From Serinus canaria (Eukaryota > Chordata > Aves > Passeriformes > Fringillidae), in the NCBI RefSeq assembly GCF_022539315.1, contig NC_066343.1:41471696-41535695 (forward strand): a stretch of DNA of 64,000 nt, in the 5' to 3' direction. The number at the start of each line of letters is the position of its first letter. The stretch's first letter is position 1. The translations under genes were made by a program, and so were the position numbers. The notes below the pieces were generated by a model that was not told the origin of the DNA, did not search any database, and worked only from the letters and a program-made list of their open reading frames with translations. Positions 61,801-63,364 of this stretch are shown here, in pieces.

Positions 61801-63364
61801 AGTGCTATAAAGCACAGGACAATGTGCATCTTAAACATGCAAATTCTATTCATGTAAAAGTAAGGTCCCAATACCTACCCTGAAAAAAAGTTAGTCTGTG
61901 ATTAGCTGCACAAAACAACAGAGACTACGGTGGCTTTGGCTGGGTATACTATTACTACATAAAGTGTGAAAGAAGTCAGAATTAGCTAAAATTTTAATGG
62001 CACCACTAAAGAGATGGCAAGAACCACATGAAGAAAAACACTCTTCACTGGATATATACTTTCAGTAGGTATGCATGTCAAATTGTTGCAATTACTGTTA
62101 ATAAATATTATGCTAATATAACCCACAAAAAATACTGAACTGCAGTAACAGCTTCACAGAACAGTGCAGAATAATTTGTACAAAGATGGAAAGATAATTG
62201 TCAAATAATCTAAAAAAAACCCAAATACAAAGATGACCACTATTTCTGTAGAATCAAGTTCATGAGTTACTGAATAACAGACTGTTAGAAGTATTTACAA
62301 ATGACAGAAAAAAGAAGAGCCAAATTTTGGTTTTGACTTTTAAAAGAGTCTACATGCATTCTAATAATAGGACTGCTTTACACATTTATTAAACATAGTC
62401 AGATCACAAAGACTAGTCATGTCAAAAATTAGTAACTGTGAGTTAATTTCCTAATTTTGTTAAGAACAGCTCAAAAGGTGAAACATTTTTCAGGAAAAAT
62501 AAGAAGGGGACAAACTTCTGTTCTGAAGAAGGAATGAAACAGTGACCCAAACCATTTTCACCAAGGAAAGGGAGTGGAGAAAGAGCAAGAACCAACTCTT
62601 CAAACTTCTAATTGATACAAGTGCAAAGGAAAACTTCCACCCCTGAGCTATATTGTGTAAAGGACTTGAAATGGGAAAAGCACTGAGGGCAGATGAAAAA
62701 AAATTGCTTCTTTTGCCAGGCAGGAATTGTTTATAAAACAGATAGTGAGTATTTTTTGTTTGGCTTTTGAAACACTCATCTAACATGACATAATACTTGA
62801 ACTTCAAAAATTCCAGCATTTTAATGTTTTCTTCACTACACAAAACAGCTGAACCCAAATTCTGCAGCATTACGATACATCTGTAAATTTGAAGGTACAA
62901 TTAAATTAATCCTCAACAAAACTAAGTATGCTTATTAGTCAAGATTGTTATGAACTACAAATTAATTCCCATAGTAGTAAAACTCTAATGGCTTCTATTT
63001 TAAATACAAACGCTTGACAACTATTTCATCGTTATTGACTGAAGTTCACAATAAACTAACTAAACAGCACGAAAATTTTCTACAGCTTTAGAGAAAAAGC
63101 TAGATTTTTCAAGAGGCACAAAGTCAATGCTCATTCATCACTTTTTTGTGAACCTTTCAAAATTGGAACGCTAATATCAAGGTATTTTTCTGAGAGTTTT
63201 TTATGAAATCTCTTAAAAATCTTACCTCGGTCATTTTTGGAGGAGAACTGGTAGCAGGTGCACTTTCTGGCTTAGGAATGCTATCAATTAGCTCCAAGAT
63301 ACTTGTCACCTTCTGGTCTGATATTTGGATAGAAAGTAAAGGCAACTGTCCTGACAGTTTGAAC
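5953..63364 (-). CDS. VPS13A: VPS13A (chorein) gene body, 47 coding exons, 5' end outside window
   Basis: VPS13A is a rod-shaped bridge protein that moves phospholipids between the ER and mitochondria, lipid droplets or plasma membrane; its loss causes chorea-acanthocytosis in people (established knowledge). In the sequence, 47 exons join in frame: 7,012 coding bases, about 2,336 residues. If the total matches the human 1B isoform, the window begins near residue 760. Order of domains: channel segments with an FFAT-like motif (E3), VAB repeats (E22-E30), post-VAB SHR-BD/APT1-like region (E31-E36), ATG2_C-like helices (E39-E46), alternative acidic tail (E47). VPS13A rather than VPS13C is indicated by the [10 protein letters not shown] block and the [15 protein letters not shown] tail. 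All introns are GT-AG except the one after E7 (GC-AG). Counting back from human exon 69 would make E1 about exon 23. Introns of 300-1,000 bases not listed separately hold nothing I recognise. Identification is firm; family-wide domain limits are approximate. Confidence 0.97.
6016..8210 (-). other. VPS13A: Intron E46-E47
   Basis: AT-rich intron with the tandem duplication at its transcript-3' end. The longer plus-strand frame at 7,594-7,980 has poor composition for a protein and no recognisable motif. Confidence 0.7.
6086..6130. repeat. Tandem duplication of a 22-23 bp unit
   Basis: Two copies of gttaattaaagcaaaat plus aaaac lie at 6,086-6,108 and 6,109-6,130, about 70 bases upstream (in transcript sense) of the E47 acceptor. 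They differ by one base at the junction. Confidence 0.85.
8211..8325 (-). CDS. VPS13A: VPS13A exon E46, last exon shared by isoforms
   Basis: This exon has 115 bases, acceptor tgtcag and donor gtgaag, phase 2 in and phase 0 out. It encodes window residues 2278-2316: [20 protein letters not shown], then [18 protein letters not shown]. The acceptor choice is set by frame; a second AG 9 bases further in would not fit. [14 protein letters not shown] identifies VPS13A over VPS13C. After MLQ the long isoform continues into the PH-like domain, whose exons are not in this window. Confidence 0.97.
9256..9379 (-). CDS. VPS13A: VPS13A exon E45
   Basis: This exon has 124 bases, acceptor ttttag and donor gtaagt, phase 1 in and phase 2 out. 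It encodes window residues 2237-2277: [40 protein letters not shown] and K. [20 protein letters not shown] and [15 protein letters not shown] are the signature of the VPS13 C-terminus. Confidence 0.97.
9645..9690 (-). CDS. VPS13A: VPS13A exon E44 (46-base micro-exon)
   Basis: This exon has only 46 bases, acceptor tggtag and donor gtaagt, phase 0 in and phase 1 out. It encodes window residues 2222-2236, [15 protein letters not shown]. It is too short for open-frame scanning, but joining it restores the conserved run [20 protein letters not shown] exactly. Confidence 0.96.
10060..10223 (-). CDS. VPS13A: VPS13A exon E43
   Basis: This exon has 164 bases, acceptor ccaatag and donor gtaagg, phase 1 in and phase 0 out. 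It encodes window residues 2167-2221: [40 protein letters not shown] and [14 protein letters not shown]. In VPS13A these amphipathic helices bind lipid droplets and the mitochondrial surface (established). Reading straight through the donor gives a spurious longer frame into the intron. Confidence 0.97.
10325..10400 (-). CDS. VPS13A: VPS13A exon E42
   Basis: This exon has 76 bases, acceptor ctcacag and donor gtaagt, phase 0 in and phase 1 out. It encodes window residues 2142-2166: [20 protein letters not shown] then VGGAV. The Gly/Ala-rich helix here begins the membrane-binding amphipathic helices of the ATG2_C region. Confidence 0.97.
10837..10950 (-). CDS. VPS13A: VPS13A exon E41
   Basis: This exon has 114 bases, acceptor ttttag and donor gtaaaa, phase 0 on both sides. 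It encodes window residues 2104-2141: [20 protein letters not shown] then [18 protein letters not shown]. This is a near-invariant segment in VPS13A and VPS13C. Confidence 0.97.
11602..11683 (-). CDS. VPS13A: VPS13A exon E40
   Basis: This exon has 82 bases, acceptor tttttag and donor gtgaga, phase 2 in and phase 0 out. It encodes window residues 2076-2103: [20 protein letters not shown] then IKHYSKQ. It continues the ATG2_C-like domain; LAFFEL and V-x-HYSxQ are conserved. Confidence 0.95.
11803..11948 (-). CDS. VPS13A: VPS13A exon E39
   Basis: This exon has 146 bases, acceptor cttcag and donor gtaagt, phase 0 in and phase 2 out. It encodes window residues 2028-2075: [20 protein letters not shown], then [20 protein letters not shown] and QDIVF. 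[22 protein letters not shown] is a family-wide block of the C-terminal domain. Confidence 0.96.
11949..13226 (-). other. VPS13A: Intron E38-E39
   Basis: Plain AT-rich intron of about 1.3 kb; no repeat family or conserved segment recognised. Confidence 0.7.
13227..13340 (-). CDS. VPS13A: VPS13A exon E38
   Basis: This exon has 114 bases, acceptor tttacag and donor gtattc, phase 0 on both sides. It encodes window residues 1990-2027: [39 protein letters not shown] charged helix precedes [10 protein letters not shown], the conserved entry to the next strand. Confidence 0.95.
13706..13811 (-). CDS. VPS13A: VPS13A exon E37
   Basis: This exon has 106 bases, acceptor gtgtag and donor gtagaa, phase 2 in and phase 0 out. 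It encodes window residues 1954-1989: [52 protein letters not shown] starts the C-terminal ATG2_C-like region. Confidence 0.96.
13921..14029. repeat. G/T-rich low-complexity tract
   Basis: The plus strand is almost entirely G and T here, with G-runs of 3, 3, 4 and 5 within about 45 bases (13,923-13,968). It lies in the E36-E37 intron, so the pre-mRNA is A/C-rich and only the plus-strand DNA could form a quadruplex. Confidence 0.7.
14385..14454 (-). CDS. VPS13A: VPS13A exon E36
   Basis: This exon has 70 bases, acceptor ttcatag and donor gtaagt, phase 1 in and phase 2 out. It encodes window residues 1931-1953: [20 protein letters not shown] then HI. [20 protein letters not shown] is very strongly conserved in VPS13A. 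Confidence 0.96.
14455..15731 (-). other. VPS13A: Intron E35-E36
   Basis: AT-rich intron of about 1.3 kb with no recognised repeat or conserved element. Confidence 0.7.
15732..15813 (-). CDS. VPS13A: VPS13A exon E35
   Basis: This exon has 82 bases, acceptor tactag and donor gtttgt (weak), phase 0 in and phase 1 out. It encodes window residues 1904-1930: [20 protein letters not shown] then KSITLDS. NQIPGAxFPFVFYPxKPPKS is a universal VPS13 block. Confidence 0.96.
16375..16521 (-). CDS. VPS13A: VPS13A exon E34
   Basis: This exon has 147 bases, acceptor gcaatag and donor gtgagt, phase 0 on both sides. It encodes window residues 1855-1903: [40 protein letters not shown] and FRIQIYRIQ. [18 protein letters not shown] and [10 protein letters not shown] match VPS13A specifically better than VPS13C. 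Confidence 0.96.
17389..17542 (-). CDS. VPS13A: VPS13A exon E33
   Basis: This exon has 154 bases, acceptor ttcaaag and donor gtaata, phase 2 in and phase 0 out. It encodes window residues 1803-1854: [40 protein letters not shown] and [12 protein letters not shown]. SSDVVWExKPKxKxRWxPM is the conserved start, followed by a basic-acidic helix. Confidence 0.97.
17543..19434 (-). other. VPS13A: Intron E32-E33
   Basis: Intron of about 1.9 kb. It has T-rich and T/G-rich runs near 18,010 and 18,370. A 126-codon minus-strand frame at 18,110-18,490 has Lys/Pro low complexity at its start and no family match, so I take it as chance. No CR1 was recognised. Confidence 0.7.
19435..19670 (-). CDS. VPS13A: VPS13A exon E32
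   Basis: This exon has 236 bases, acceptor ttgtag and donor gtaact, phase 0 in and phase 2 out, so skipping would shift the frame. It encodes window residues 1725-1802: [40 protein letters not shown] and [14 protein letters not shown]. SFYEGLQxIxLFTED and [20 protein letters not shown] are universal VPS13 blocks. Upstream in the transcript sit a T26 tract and a (TG)15 repeat. Confidence 0.97.
19721..19746. repeat. A26 homopolymer (T26 in the transcript)
   Basis: An uninterrupted run of 26 A on the plus strand begins 51 bases upstream of the E32 acceptor in transcript sense, so the pre-mRNA carries a very long U-tract near that splice site. Confidence 0.95.
19835..19864. repeat. (CA)15 microsatellite
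   Basis: Fifteen uninterrupted CA units, (UG)15 in the VPS13A pre-mRNA, in the intron between E31 and E32 and 88 bases from the A26 run. Likely polymorphic. Confidence 0.97.
20061..20190 (-). CDS. VPS13A: VPS13A exon E31
   Basis: This exon has 130 bases, acceptor gttctag and donor gtattt, phase 2 in and phase 0 out. It encodes window residues 1681-1724: [54 protein letters not shown] is the conserved sequence at the end of the VAB domain. Confidence 0.97.
20520..20845 (+). mobile_element. CR1 LINE 3' fragment, diverged
   Basis: The order of CR1 3'-end landmarks is kept: cagctctctgaaaggaggct, then gccaggggaggttcagactg, aggaagattttctttc, and a tail ggcagttggactaaatg with a decayed end. It is truncated and untranslatable, inserted antisense to VPS13A in the E30-E31 intron (20,191-21,630). 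The rest of that intron is plain. Confidence 0.8.
21631..21764 (-). CDS. VPS13A: VPS13A exon E30, VAB repeat 6
   Basis: This exon has 134 bases, acceptor cgatag and donor gtatgt, phase 0 in and phase 2 out. It encodes window residues 1637-1680: [51 protein letters not shown] holds the Asn of the sixth repeat, the position known to matter for adaptor binding in yeast Vps13 and mutated in VPS13D disease (family knowledge). Confidence 0.97.
22408..22536 (-). CDS. VPS13A: VPS13A exon E29, VAB domain
   Basis: This exon has 129 bases, acceptor ttctag and donor gtaaca, phase 0 on both sides. It encodes window residues 1594-1636: [20 protein letters not shown], then [22 protein letters not shown] and QENCLLLxLDN are conserved links between VAB repeats five and six. 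Confidence 0.96.
22537..26825 (-). other. VPS13A: Intron E28-E29
   Basis: This is a 4.3-kb intron holding one CR1 fragment (25,622-25,992). The remainder is AT-rich, non-repetitive sequence with no conserved frame or structure that I could identify. The small frames at 26,044-26,408 lie in slightly GC-richer sequence without motifs. Confidence 0.7.
25622..25992 (+). mobile_element. CR1 LINE 3' fragment
   Basis: Starts at the conserved cagcctgg and runs through ccttatcactctgtacaact, aaaaattcttcacta, actgcccagg, gtggacttgatg and ttttccaagtctaac to the decayed 3' terminus tctaggattct. It encodes only remnants of the end of ORF2. It lies antisense to VPS13A. Confidence 0.9.
26826..26972 (-). CDS. 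VPS13A: VPS13A exon E28, VAB repeat 5
   Basis: This exon has 147 bases, acceptor ttcacag and donor gtaaac, phase 0 on both sides. It encodes window residues 1545-1593: [40 protein letters not shown] and [29 protein letters not shown] contains the fifth repeat Asn. The 4.3-kb intron after it carries a CR1 copy. Confidence 0.96.
27065..27169 (-). CDS. VPS13A: VPS13A exon E27, VAB domain
   Basis: This exon has 105 bases, acceptor cttcacag and donor gtgagt, phase 0 on both sides. It encodes window residues 1510-1544: [20 protein letters not shown] then [15 protein letters not shown]. [20 protein letters not shown] is conserved through the VPS13 family. Confidence 0.96.
27968..28363 (-). CDS. VPS13A: VPS13A exon E26, VAB repeat 4
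   Basis: This is the longest exon in the window (396 bases), acceptor ttctaag and donor gtattg, phase 0 on both sides. It encodes window residues 1378-1509: a variable start ([17 protein letters not shown]), [59 protein letters not shown] and [32 protein letters not shown] carries the fourth repeat Asn and is one of the strongest VPS13A matches. Confidence 0.97.
28364..29533 (-). other. VPS13A: Intron E25-E26
   Basis: Intron of about 1.2 kb with a short (AT)8 run near 29,296; otherwise nothing recognised. Confidence 0.7.
29534..29831 (-). CDS. VPS13A: VPS13A exon E25, VAB repeat 3
   Basis: This exon has 298 bases, acceptor tttacag and donor gtaatt, phase 2 in and phase 0 out. It encodes window residues 1278-1377: [60 protein letters not shown] and [20 protein letters not shown]. 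The C-terminal end [16 protein letters not shown] holds the third repeat Asn. Confidence 0.96.
29832..31106 (-). other. VPS13A: Intron E24-E25
   Basis: Intron of about 1.3 kb, AT-rich, with no recognised repeat. Confidence 0.7.
31107..31210 (-). CDS. VPS13A: VPS13A exon E24, VAB repeat 2
   Basis: This exon has 104 bases, acceptor tacacag and donor gtactt, phase 0 in and phase 2 out. It encodes window residues 1244-1277: [20 protein letters not shown] then [15 protein letters not shown]. [12 protein letters not shown] carries the second repeat Asn; ANEFNIPxxSYR is the usual repeat end. Confidence 0.96.
31211..32315 (-). other. VPS13A: Intron E23-E24
   Basis: Intron of about 1.1 kb. A short near-tandem duplication (cagaactaa ... 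ctaattcatca, twice) sits at 31,778-31,822; nothing else recognised. Confidence 0.7.
32316..32476 (-). CDS. VPS13A: VPS13A exon E23, VAB domain
   Basis: This exon has 161 bases, acceptor ttttag and donor gtcatt (weak), phase 1 in and phase 0 out. It encodes window residues 1190-1243: [40 protein letters not shown] and [18 protein letters not shown] and [18 protein letters not shown] are conserved elements between VAB repeats one and two. Confidence 0.96.
33340..33601 (-). CDS. VPS13A: VPS13A exon E22, start of VAB domain
   Basis: This exon has 262 bases, acceptor ttctag and donor gtaagt, phase 0 in and phase 1 out. It encodes window residues 1103-1189: a helical [16 protein letters not shown], then [20 protein letters not shown], a variable segment and [20 protein letters not shown] is the first VAB repeat with its invariant Asn. 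The VAB domain recruits adaptor proteins through PxP-type peptides in yeast Vps13. Confidence 0.96.
33719..33877 (-). CDS. VPS13A: VPS13A exon E21, acidic insert
   Basis: This exon has 159 bases, acceptor tttcag and donor gtaaga, phase 0 on both sides. It encodes window residues 1050-1102: a basic MKKAKKALF directly followed by the acidic ESDDEEEEN, then [20 protein letters not shown] and MLNNLGT. The strand-helix [16 protein letters not shown] is the family block that precedes the VAB domain; the switch from basic to acidic looks like a disordered surface loop. Confidence 0.95.
33878..35186 (-). other. VPS13A: Intron E20-E21
   Basis: Intron of about 1.3 kb, AT-rich, with no recognised repeat or structure. 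Confidence 0.7.
35187..35288 (-). CDS. VPS13A: VPS13A exon E20
   Basis: This exon has 102 bases, acceptor ttgatag and donor gtatag, phase 0 on both sides. It encodes window residues 1016-1049: [34 protein letters not shown]. VHYxNExxxVWEPLxEP is one of the most recognisable VPS13 motifs and closes a channel repeat just before the VAB region. Confidence 0.97.
36031..36387 (-). CDS. VPS13A: VPS13A exon E19
   Basis: This is a long exon of 357 bases, acceptor tttgtag and donor gtgagg, phase 0 on both sides. It encodes window residues 897-1015: [20 protein letters not shown], an acidic linker ([20 protein letters not shown]), a low-complexity [11 protein letters not shown] stretch, then [36 protein letters not shown] and [19 protein letters not shown] and [13 protein letters not shown] are conserved VPS13A/C blocks. 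Confidence 0.97.
36855..36947 (-). CDS. VPS13A: VPS13A exon E18
   Basis: This exon has 93 bases, acceptor gtgtag and donor gtaagt, phase 0 on both sides, so skipping would remove 31 residues cleanly. It encodes window residues 866-896: [20 protein letters not shown] then [11 protein letters not shown]. The intronic sequence 44-105 bases upstream of its acceptor has a near-identical copy further up in the same intron (38,515-38,576). Confidence 0.94.
36991..37052. repeat. Source copy of a 62-bp intronic duplication
   Basis: Matches 38,515-38,576 in the same orientation at 61 of 62 positions (G at 37,043 versus A at 38,567). This copy sits in the normal position just upstream of E18 and continues into unrelated intron on both sides, so it is probably the donor. 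Confidence 0.9.
37901..38012 (+). mobile_element. CR1 LINE 3'-terminal fragment
   Basis: About 110 bases of CR1 tail: gacacttagggatatggttt, gtagtgctgggttgacagtt, ccaaatgatcttgaaggtc and a decayed terminal tgatgattttg. It is antisense to VPS13A. Confidence 0.8.
38087..38480. mobile_element. Possible LTR-like dispersed element fragment
   Basis: This stretch is GC-richer and less AT-biased than the flanking intron, begins with TGTCACC, and contains blocks (aaaccaggtggggcaggg, ggggagaggagccaag, tggccactggattcccag) that remind me of avian LTR sequence. I could not define a clear end, a target-site duplication or any internal gene, and the resemblance is from memory. It could equally be unique intron. 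Confidence 0.25.
38487..38621. repeat. Split 22-bp inverted repeat with templated 74-bp insert
   Basis: Outer arms 38,487-38,508 and 38,600-38,621 are perfect reverse complements. A 14-bp direct repeat (taacacatcgtgtt) at 38,503-38,516 and 38,591-38,604 flanks an insert at 38,517-38,590. The insert begins with the copy of 36,991-37,052 (38,515-38,576) and ends in a fold-back: 38,551-38,565 is the perfect reverse complement of 38,576-38,590. Removing the insert and one direct repeat leaves a perfect hairpin with 22-bp arms and a 3-nt loop. Confidence 0.9.
39691..39923 (-). CDS. VPS13A: VPS13A exon E17
   Basis: This exon has 233 bases, acceptor cttaag and donor gtgagt, phase 1 in and phase 0 out. 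It encodes window residues 788-865: [54 protein letters not shown] and KGNITT. [18 protein letters not shown] and ACPFLxExR mark this as a conserved channel segment. Confidence 0.97.
39924..41086 (-). other. VPS13A: Intron E16-E17
   Basis: Intron of about 1.2 kb; extremely AT-rich at 39,985-40,055 (repeated attaat). No element recognised. Confidence 0.7.
41087..41307 (-). CDS. VPS13A: VPS13A exon E16
   Basis: This exon has 221 bases, acceptor tttcag and donor gtatat, phase 2 in and phase 1 out. It encodes window residues 714-787: [51 protein letters not shown] and a polar linker to VPVKDQ. The YxCASxEFLxTVADxF block is typical of the family. Confidence 0.97.
41906..42075 (-). CDS. VPS13A: VPS13A exon E15
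   Basis: This exon has 170 bases, acceptor aaacag, donor gtctgt (weak at +3), phase 0 in and phase 2 out. It encodes window residues 658-713: a polar start, [39 protein letters not shown] and QKATPR. SDGSMNxSVKLxxCTLDD is a diagnostic VPS13A/C block. Confidence 0.96.
42771..42895 (-). CDS. VPS13A: VPS13A exon E14
   Basis: This exon has 125 bases, acceptor ctgaaag and donor gtgag, phase 1 in and phase 0 out. It encodes window residues 616-657: [40 protein letters not shown] and Q. It continues the channel after a 7.4-kb intron; frame continuity across that intron confirms the two CR1 copies inside are spliced out. Confidence 0.94.
44390..44983 (+). pseudogene. CR1 ORF1 remnant (esterase-like)
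   Basis: A 197-codon open stretch inside CR1 copy 1. CR1 ORF1 encodes an RNA-binding protein with an SGNH/GDSL esterase domain (established). Here the nucleophile block reads NSLLRGTE, where the usual GDS has lost its Asp, and the last block reads [10 protein letters not shown] where an Asp-x-x-His pair is expected. The middle of the domain is also shortened. It is therefore a broken ORF1, not a host gene. Confidence 0.75.
45161..46790 (+). pseudogene. CR1 ORF2 remnant (endonuclease and part of reverse transcriptase), copy 1
   Basis: The apurinic-like endonuclease reads across several frames (45,161-46,015), including [15 protein letters not shown], VCYRAP and [12 protein letters not shown] blocks. 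The polymerase part (about 46,260-46,790) retains the HGFT-G block and a motif A remnant [16 protein letters not shown], in which the catalytic Asp has become Asn. Everything from motif B onward is missing. Confidence 0.75.
47100..50232 (+). mobile_element. CR1 LINE copy 2, 5'-truncated, complete 3' end
   Basis: Starts directly after the 3' end of copy 1, inside ORF1 ([10 protein letters not shown] at 47,119; [18 protein letters not shown] near 47,386). ORF2 follows from about 47,565: [14 protein letters not shown], an endonuclease segment ([20 protein letters not shown] at 47,681) with [10 protein letters not shown], then polymerase from about 48,780 to the 3' tail at 50,232 ending tgattctgcag. 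Several frameshifts and stops are present, and the two copies are clearly different in sequence. It is antisense to VPS13A. Confidence 0.88.
47680..49880 (+). pseudogene. CR1 ORF2 remnant, copy 2
   Basis: Readable blocks in order: endonuclease ([44 protein letters not shown]), polymerase fingers ([33 protein letters not shown]), motif A region near 49,140 ([17 protein letters not shown]), and motif C near 49,388, FTDDTKLG in place of FADDTKLG. The 3' portion reads [20 protein letters not shown] and [10 protein letters not shown]. Frame changes between blocks show it is inactive. Confidence 0.78.
50345..50495 (-). CDS. VPS13A: VPS13A exon E13, Ser-rich linker
   Basis: This exon has 151 bases, acceptor tttaaag and donor gtaata, phase 0 in and phase 1 out. 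It encodes window residues 566-615: a helix [18 protein letters not shown] followed by about 30 Ser/Ala/Thr-rich residues with no predicted strand, probably a flexible loop outside the lipid groove. It lies just upstream (in transcript order) of the CR1-filled intron. Confidence 0.93.
51393..51540 (-). CDS. VPS13A: VPS13A exon E12
   Basis: This exon has 148 bases, acceptor tttcacag and donor gtaagc, phase 2 in and phase 0 out. It encodes window residues 516-565: [40 protein letters not shown] and [17 protein letters not shown] followed by a short strand and GxLKPM is conserved in VPS13A and VPS13C. Confidence 0.96.
51965..52026. repeat. 31-bp tandem duplication
   Basis: Two copies (51,965-51,995 and 51,996-52,026) of a unit starting aatacaaa and ending attaatgaat, differing at 2 positions, in the E11-E12 intron. 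Confidence 0.85.
52280..52587 (-). CDS. VPS13A: VPS13A exon E11
   Basis: This is a long exon of 308 bases, acceptor tcctag and donor gtaat, phase 0 in and phase 2 out. It encodes window residues 414-515: [17 protein letters not shown] and a second amphipathic stretch, then [32 protein letters not shown] and [25 protein letters not shown] plus DLGLIxVxNxF is among the best-conserved VPS13 blocks. Confidence 0.97.
53245..53412 (-). CDS. VPS13A: VPS13A exon E10
   Basis: This exon has 168 bases, acceptor cttaag and donor gtaagt, phase 0 on both sides. It encodes window residues 358-413: [20 protein letters not shown], a short loop, then [19 protein letters not shown]. The block YVDATDG followed by VGCIQVVxxxKF is a hallmark of the VPS13 family channel. 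Confidence 0.96.
53673..53708. repeat. 18-bp perfect tandem duplication
   Basis: The unit attaatgtcagtctaata occurs twice without change in the E9-E10 intron. Confidence 0.9.
53888..53991 (-). CDS. VPS13A: VPS13A exon E9
   Basis: This exon has 104 bases, donor gtagg, phase 1 in and phase 0 out. It encodes window residues 323-357, [20 protein letters not shown] then [14 protein letters not shown]. The acceptor used is tttttgag, because it restores GLDSQV across the junction; another AG lies 10 bases inside the exon (ggatag) and would shift the frame. Confidence 0.92.
54073..54189 (-). CDS. VPS13A: VPS13A exon E8
   Basis: This exon has 117 bases, acceptor cccatag, donor gtagga, phase 1 in and phase 1 out. 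It encodes window residues 284-322: a Lys-rich start, then [20 protein letters not shown] and [14 protein letters not shown]. The strand plus xIAEIxIxG ending is a standard VPS13 repeat pattern. Confidence 0.94.
54621..54777 (-). CDS. VPS13A: VPS13A exon E7, ends at a GC donor
   Basis: This exon has 157 bases, acceptor tttttag, phase 0 in and phase 1 out. It encodes window residues 232-283: [20 protein letters not shown], then [10 protein letters not shown] and a charged linker ([13 protein letters not shown]). The 3' boundary is read as AA|gcaagt, a GC donor. The alternative AA|gttt two bases later would put the next exon out of frame. The boundary is therefore decided by frame; identity of the exon is sure. 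Confidence 0.9.
54857..54916 (-). CDS. VPS13A: VPS13A exon E6
   Basis: This is a 60-base exon with acceptor gaaatag and donor gtatga, phase 0 on both sides. It encodes 20 residues (window 212-231), [19 protein letters not shown] after an initial Thr. The D-x-x-GPE block followed by a helix and a basic end is conserved between VPS13A and VPS13C, which supports calling so short an exon. Confidence 0.92.
55170..55249 (-). CDS. VPS13A: VPS13A exon E5
   Basis: This 80-base exon has acceptor ttttag after a T-run and donor gttagg, phase 1 in and phase 0 out. It encodes window residues 185-211: a surface loop ([15 protein letters not shown]) and the strand LLTLEYTK, the usual end of a repeat in this family. 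The donor has T at +3, weaker than neighbours. Confidence 0.93.
55605..55761 (-). CDS. VPS13A: VPS13A exon E4
   Basis: This exon has 157 bases, acceptor tttttag, donor gtaag, phase 0 in and phase 1 out. It encodes window residues 133-184: [20 protein letters not shown] then [20 protein letters not shown]. The [13 protein letters not shown] block is the recurrent strand pair of VPS13 channel repeats. Confidence 0.95.
55762..57235 (-). other. VPS13A: Intron E3-E4
   Basis: Intron of about 1.5 kb. Its one notable feature is a C-rich run at 56,759-56,774 that is G-rich in the transcript; otherwise AT-rich and unremarkable. Confidence 0.7.
56759..56774 (-). repeat. G-rich tract on the transcript strand
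   Basis: The minus strand reads as runs of four, six or seven and five G separated by single T. It could fold into a quadruplex in the pre-mRNA. Confidence 0.6.
57236..57408 (-). CDS. VPS13A: VPS13A exon E3 with FFAT-like motif
   Basis: This exon has 173 bases, acceptor ccttag and donor gtaaa, phase 1 in and phase 0 out. It encodes window residues 75-132. It opens with an acidic stretch and EFYDALS, an FFAT-type motif that binds the MSP domain of VAP proteins on the ER. Relative to EFFDAxE, position 3 is Tyr and position 7 is Ser. With the ~759 offset the motif falls near residues 838-844, where human VPS13A has its FFAT. The rest ([13 protein letters not shown], then basic RRKNLHKQ, then FQLKFEVAE) leads into the next channel strand. 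Confidence 0.95.
57409..59096 (-). other. VPS13A: Intron E2-E3
   Basis: Intron of about 1.7 kb; no repeat, frame or structure recognised. Confidence 0.7.
59097..59181 (-). CDS. VPS13A: VPS13A exon E2
   Basis: This exon has 85 bases between acceptor atttcag and donor gtagta, phase 0 in and phase 1 out. It encodes window residues 47-74, a Pro/Ser-rich linker ([10 protein letters not shown]) ending HSFAES, which supplies the start of the acidic flank of the FFAT-like motif completed in E3. The large CR1-bearing intron lies upstream of it. Confidence 0.9.
59605..60210 (-). mobile_element. CR1 LINE 3' fragment, minus orientation
   Basis: The reverse-oriented CR1 tail begins with cagaatcataaaaacattta and keeps agaccttcagatcacc-like, actgggcagcctgctccaat, ttcctaatatcctatctaaa, and further in gccaggatgccc, ttggccacctgggcacac, tcatgttcagctgcctgtta and gacccaagtgtgga, all in consensus order. 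It is in the same orientation as VPS13A. Confidence 0.9.
60230..60556 (+). mobile_element. CR1 LINE 3' fragment, plus orientation
   Basis: CR1 3' end with tggaacagctccccaggga, gaggtcacagcaccagcctg, gagagttccaaaagtgttta, gggatggtcctgtg and a terminus aatctatgattctgag. It is of a different subfamily from its neighbour, with their 5' ends facing each other about 20 bases apart. Confidence 0.88.
61120..61143. repeat. Two tandem perfect 12-bp palindromes
   Basis: The self-complementary unit tgaatatattca occurs twice in a row. Confidence 0.9.
63226..63364 (-). CDS. VPS13A: VPS13A exon E1 (first in window)
   Basis: This exon has 139 bases, with acceptor aaaacag and donor gtaag. It enters with two bases of a codon carried from an exon outside the window and leaves in phase 0. 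It encodes window residues 1-46: [18 protein letters not shown], then a helix-like [13 protein letters not shown] and a Pro/Ser linker. Alternating short strands followed by a helix and linker are typical of a VPS13 channel repeat. The upstream exon is not visible in the remaining 636 bases. Confidence 0.93.

Larger units (their letters stand above)
59182..63225 (-). other. VPS13A: Intron E1-E2
   Basis: This is a 4.0-kb intron with two CR1 fragments in opposite orientation (59,605-60,210 and 60,230-60,556). From 60,560 to 63,225 I see AT-rich unique sequence, a double 12-bp palindrome at 61,120-61,143 and nothing coding. Confidence 0.7.

Noticed and set aside
5953..63364. Identification as VPS13C instead of VPS13A
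   Set aside because: The C-terminal sequence [10 protein letters not shown] and the Ser/Asp tail fit VPS13A; VPS13C has a different sequence after the shared SSTFQGI block, and the number of residues from the FFAT-like motif to the end fits VPS13A.
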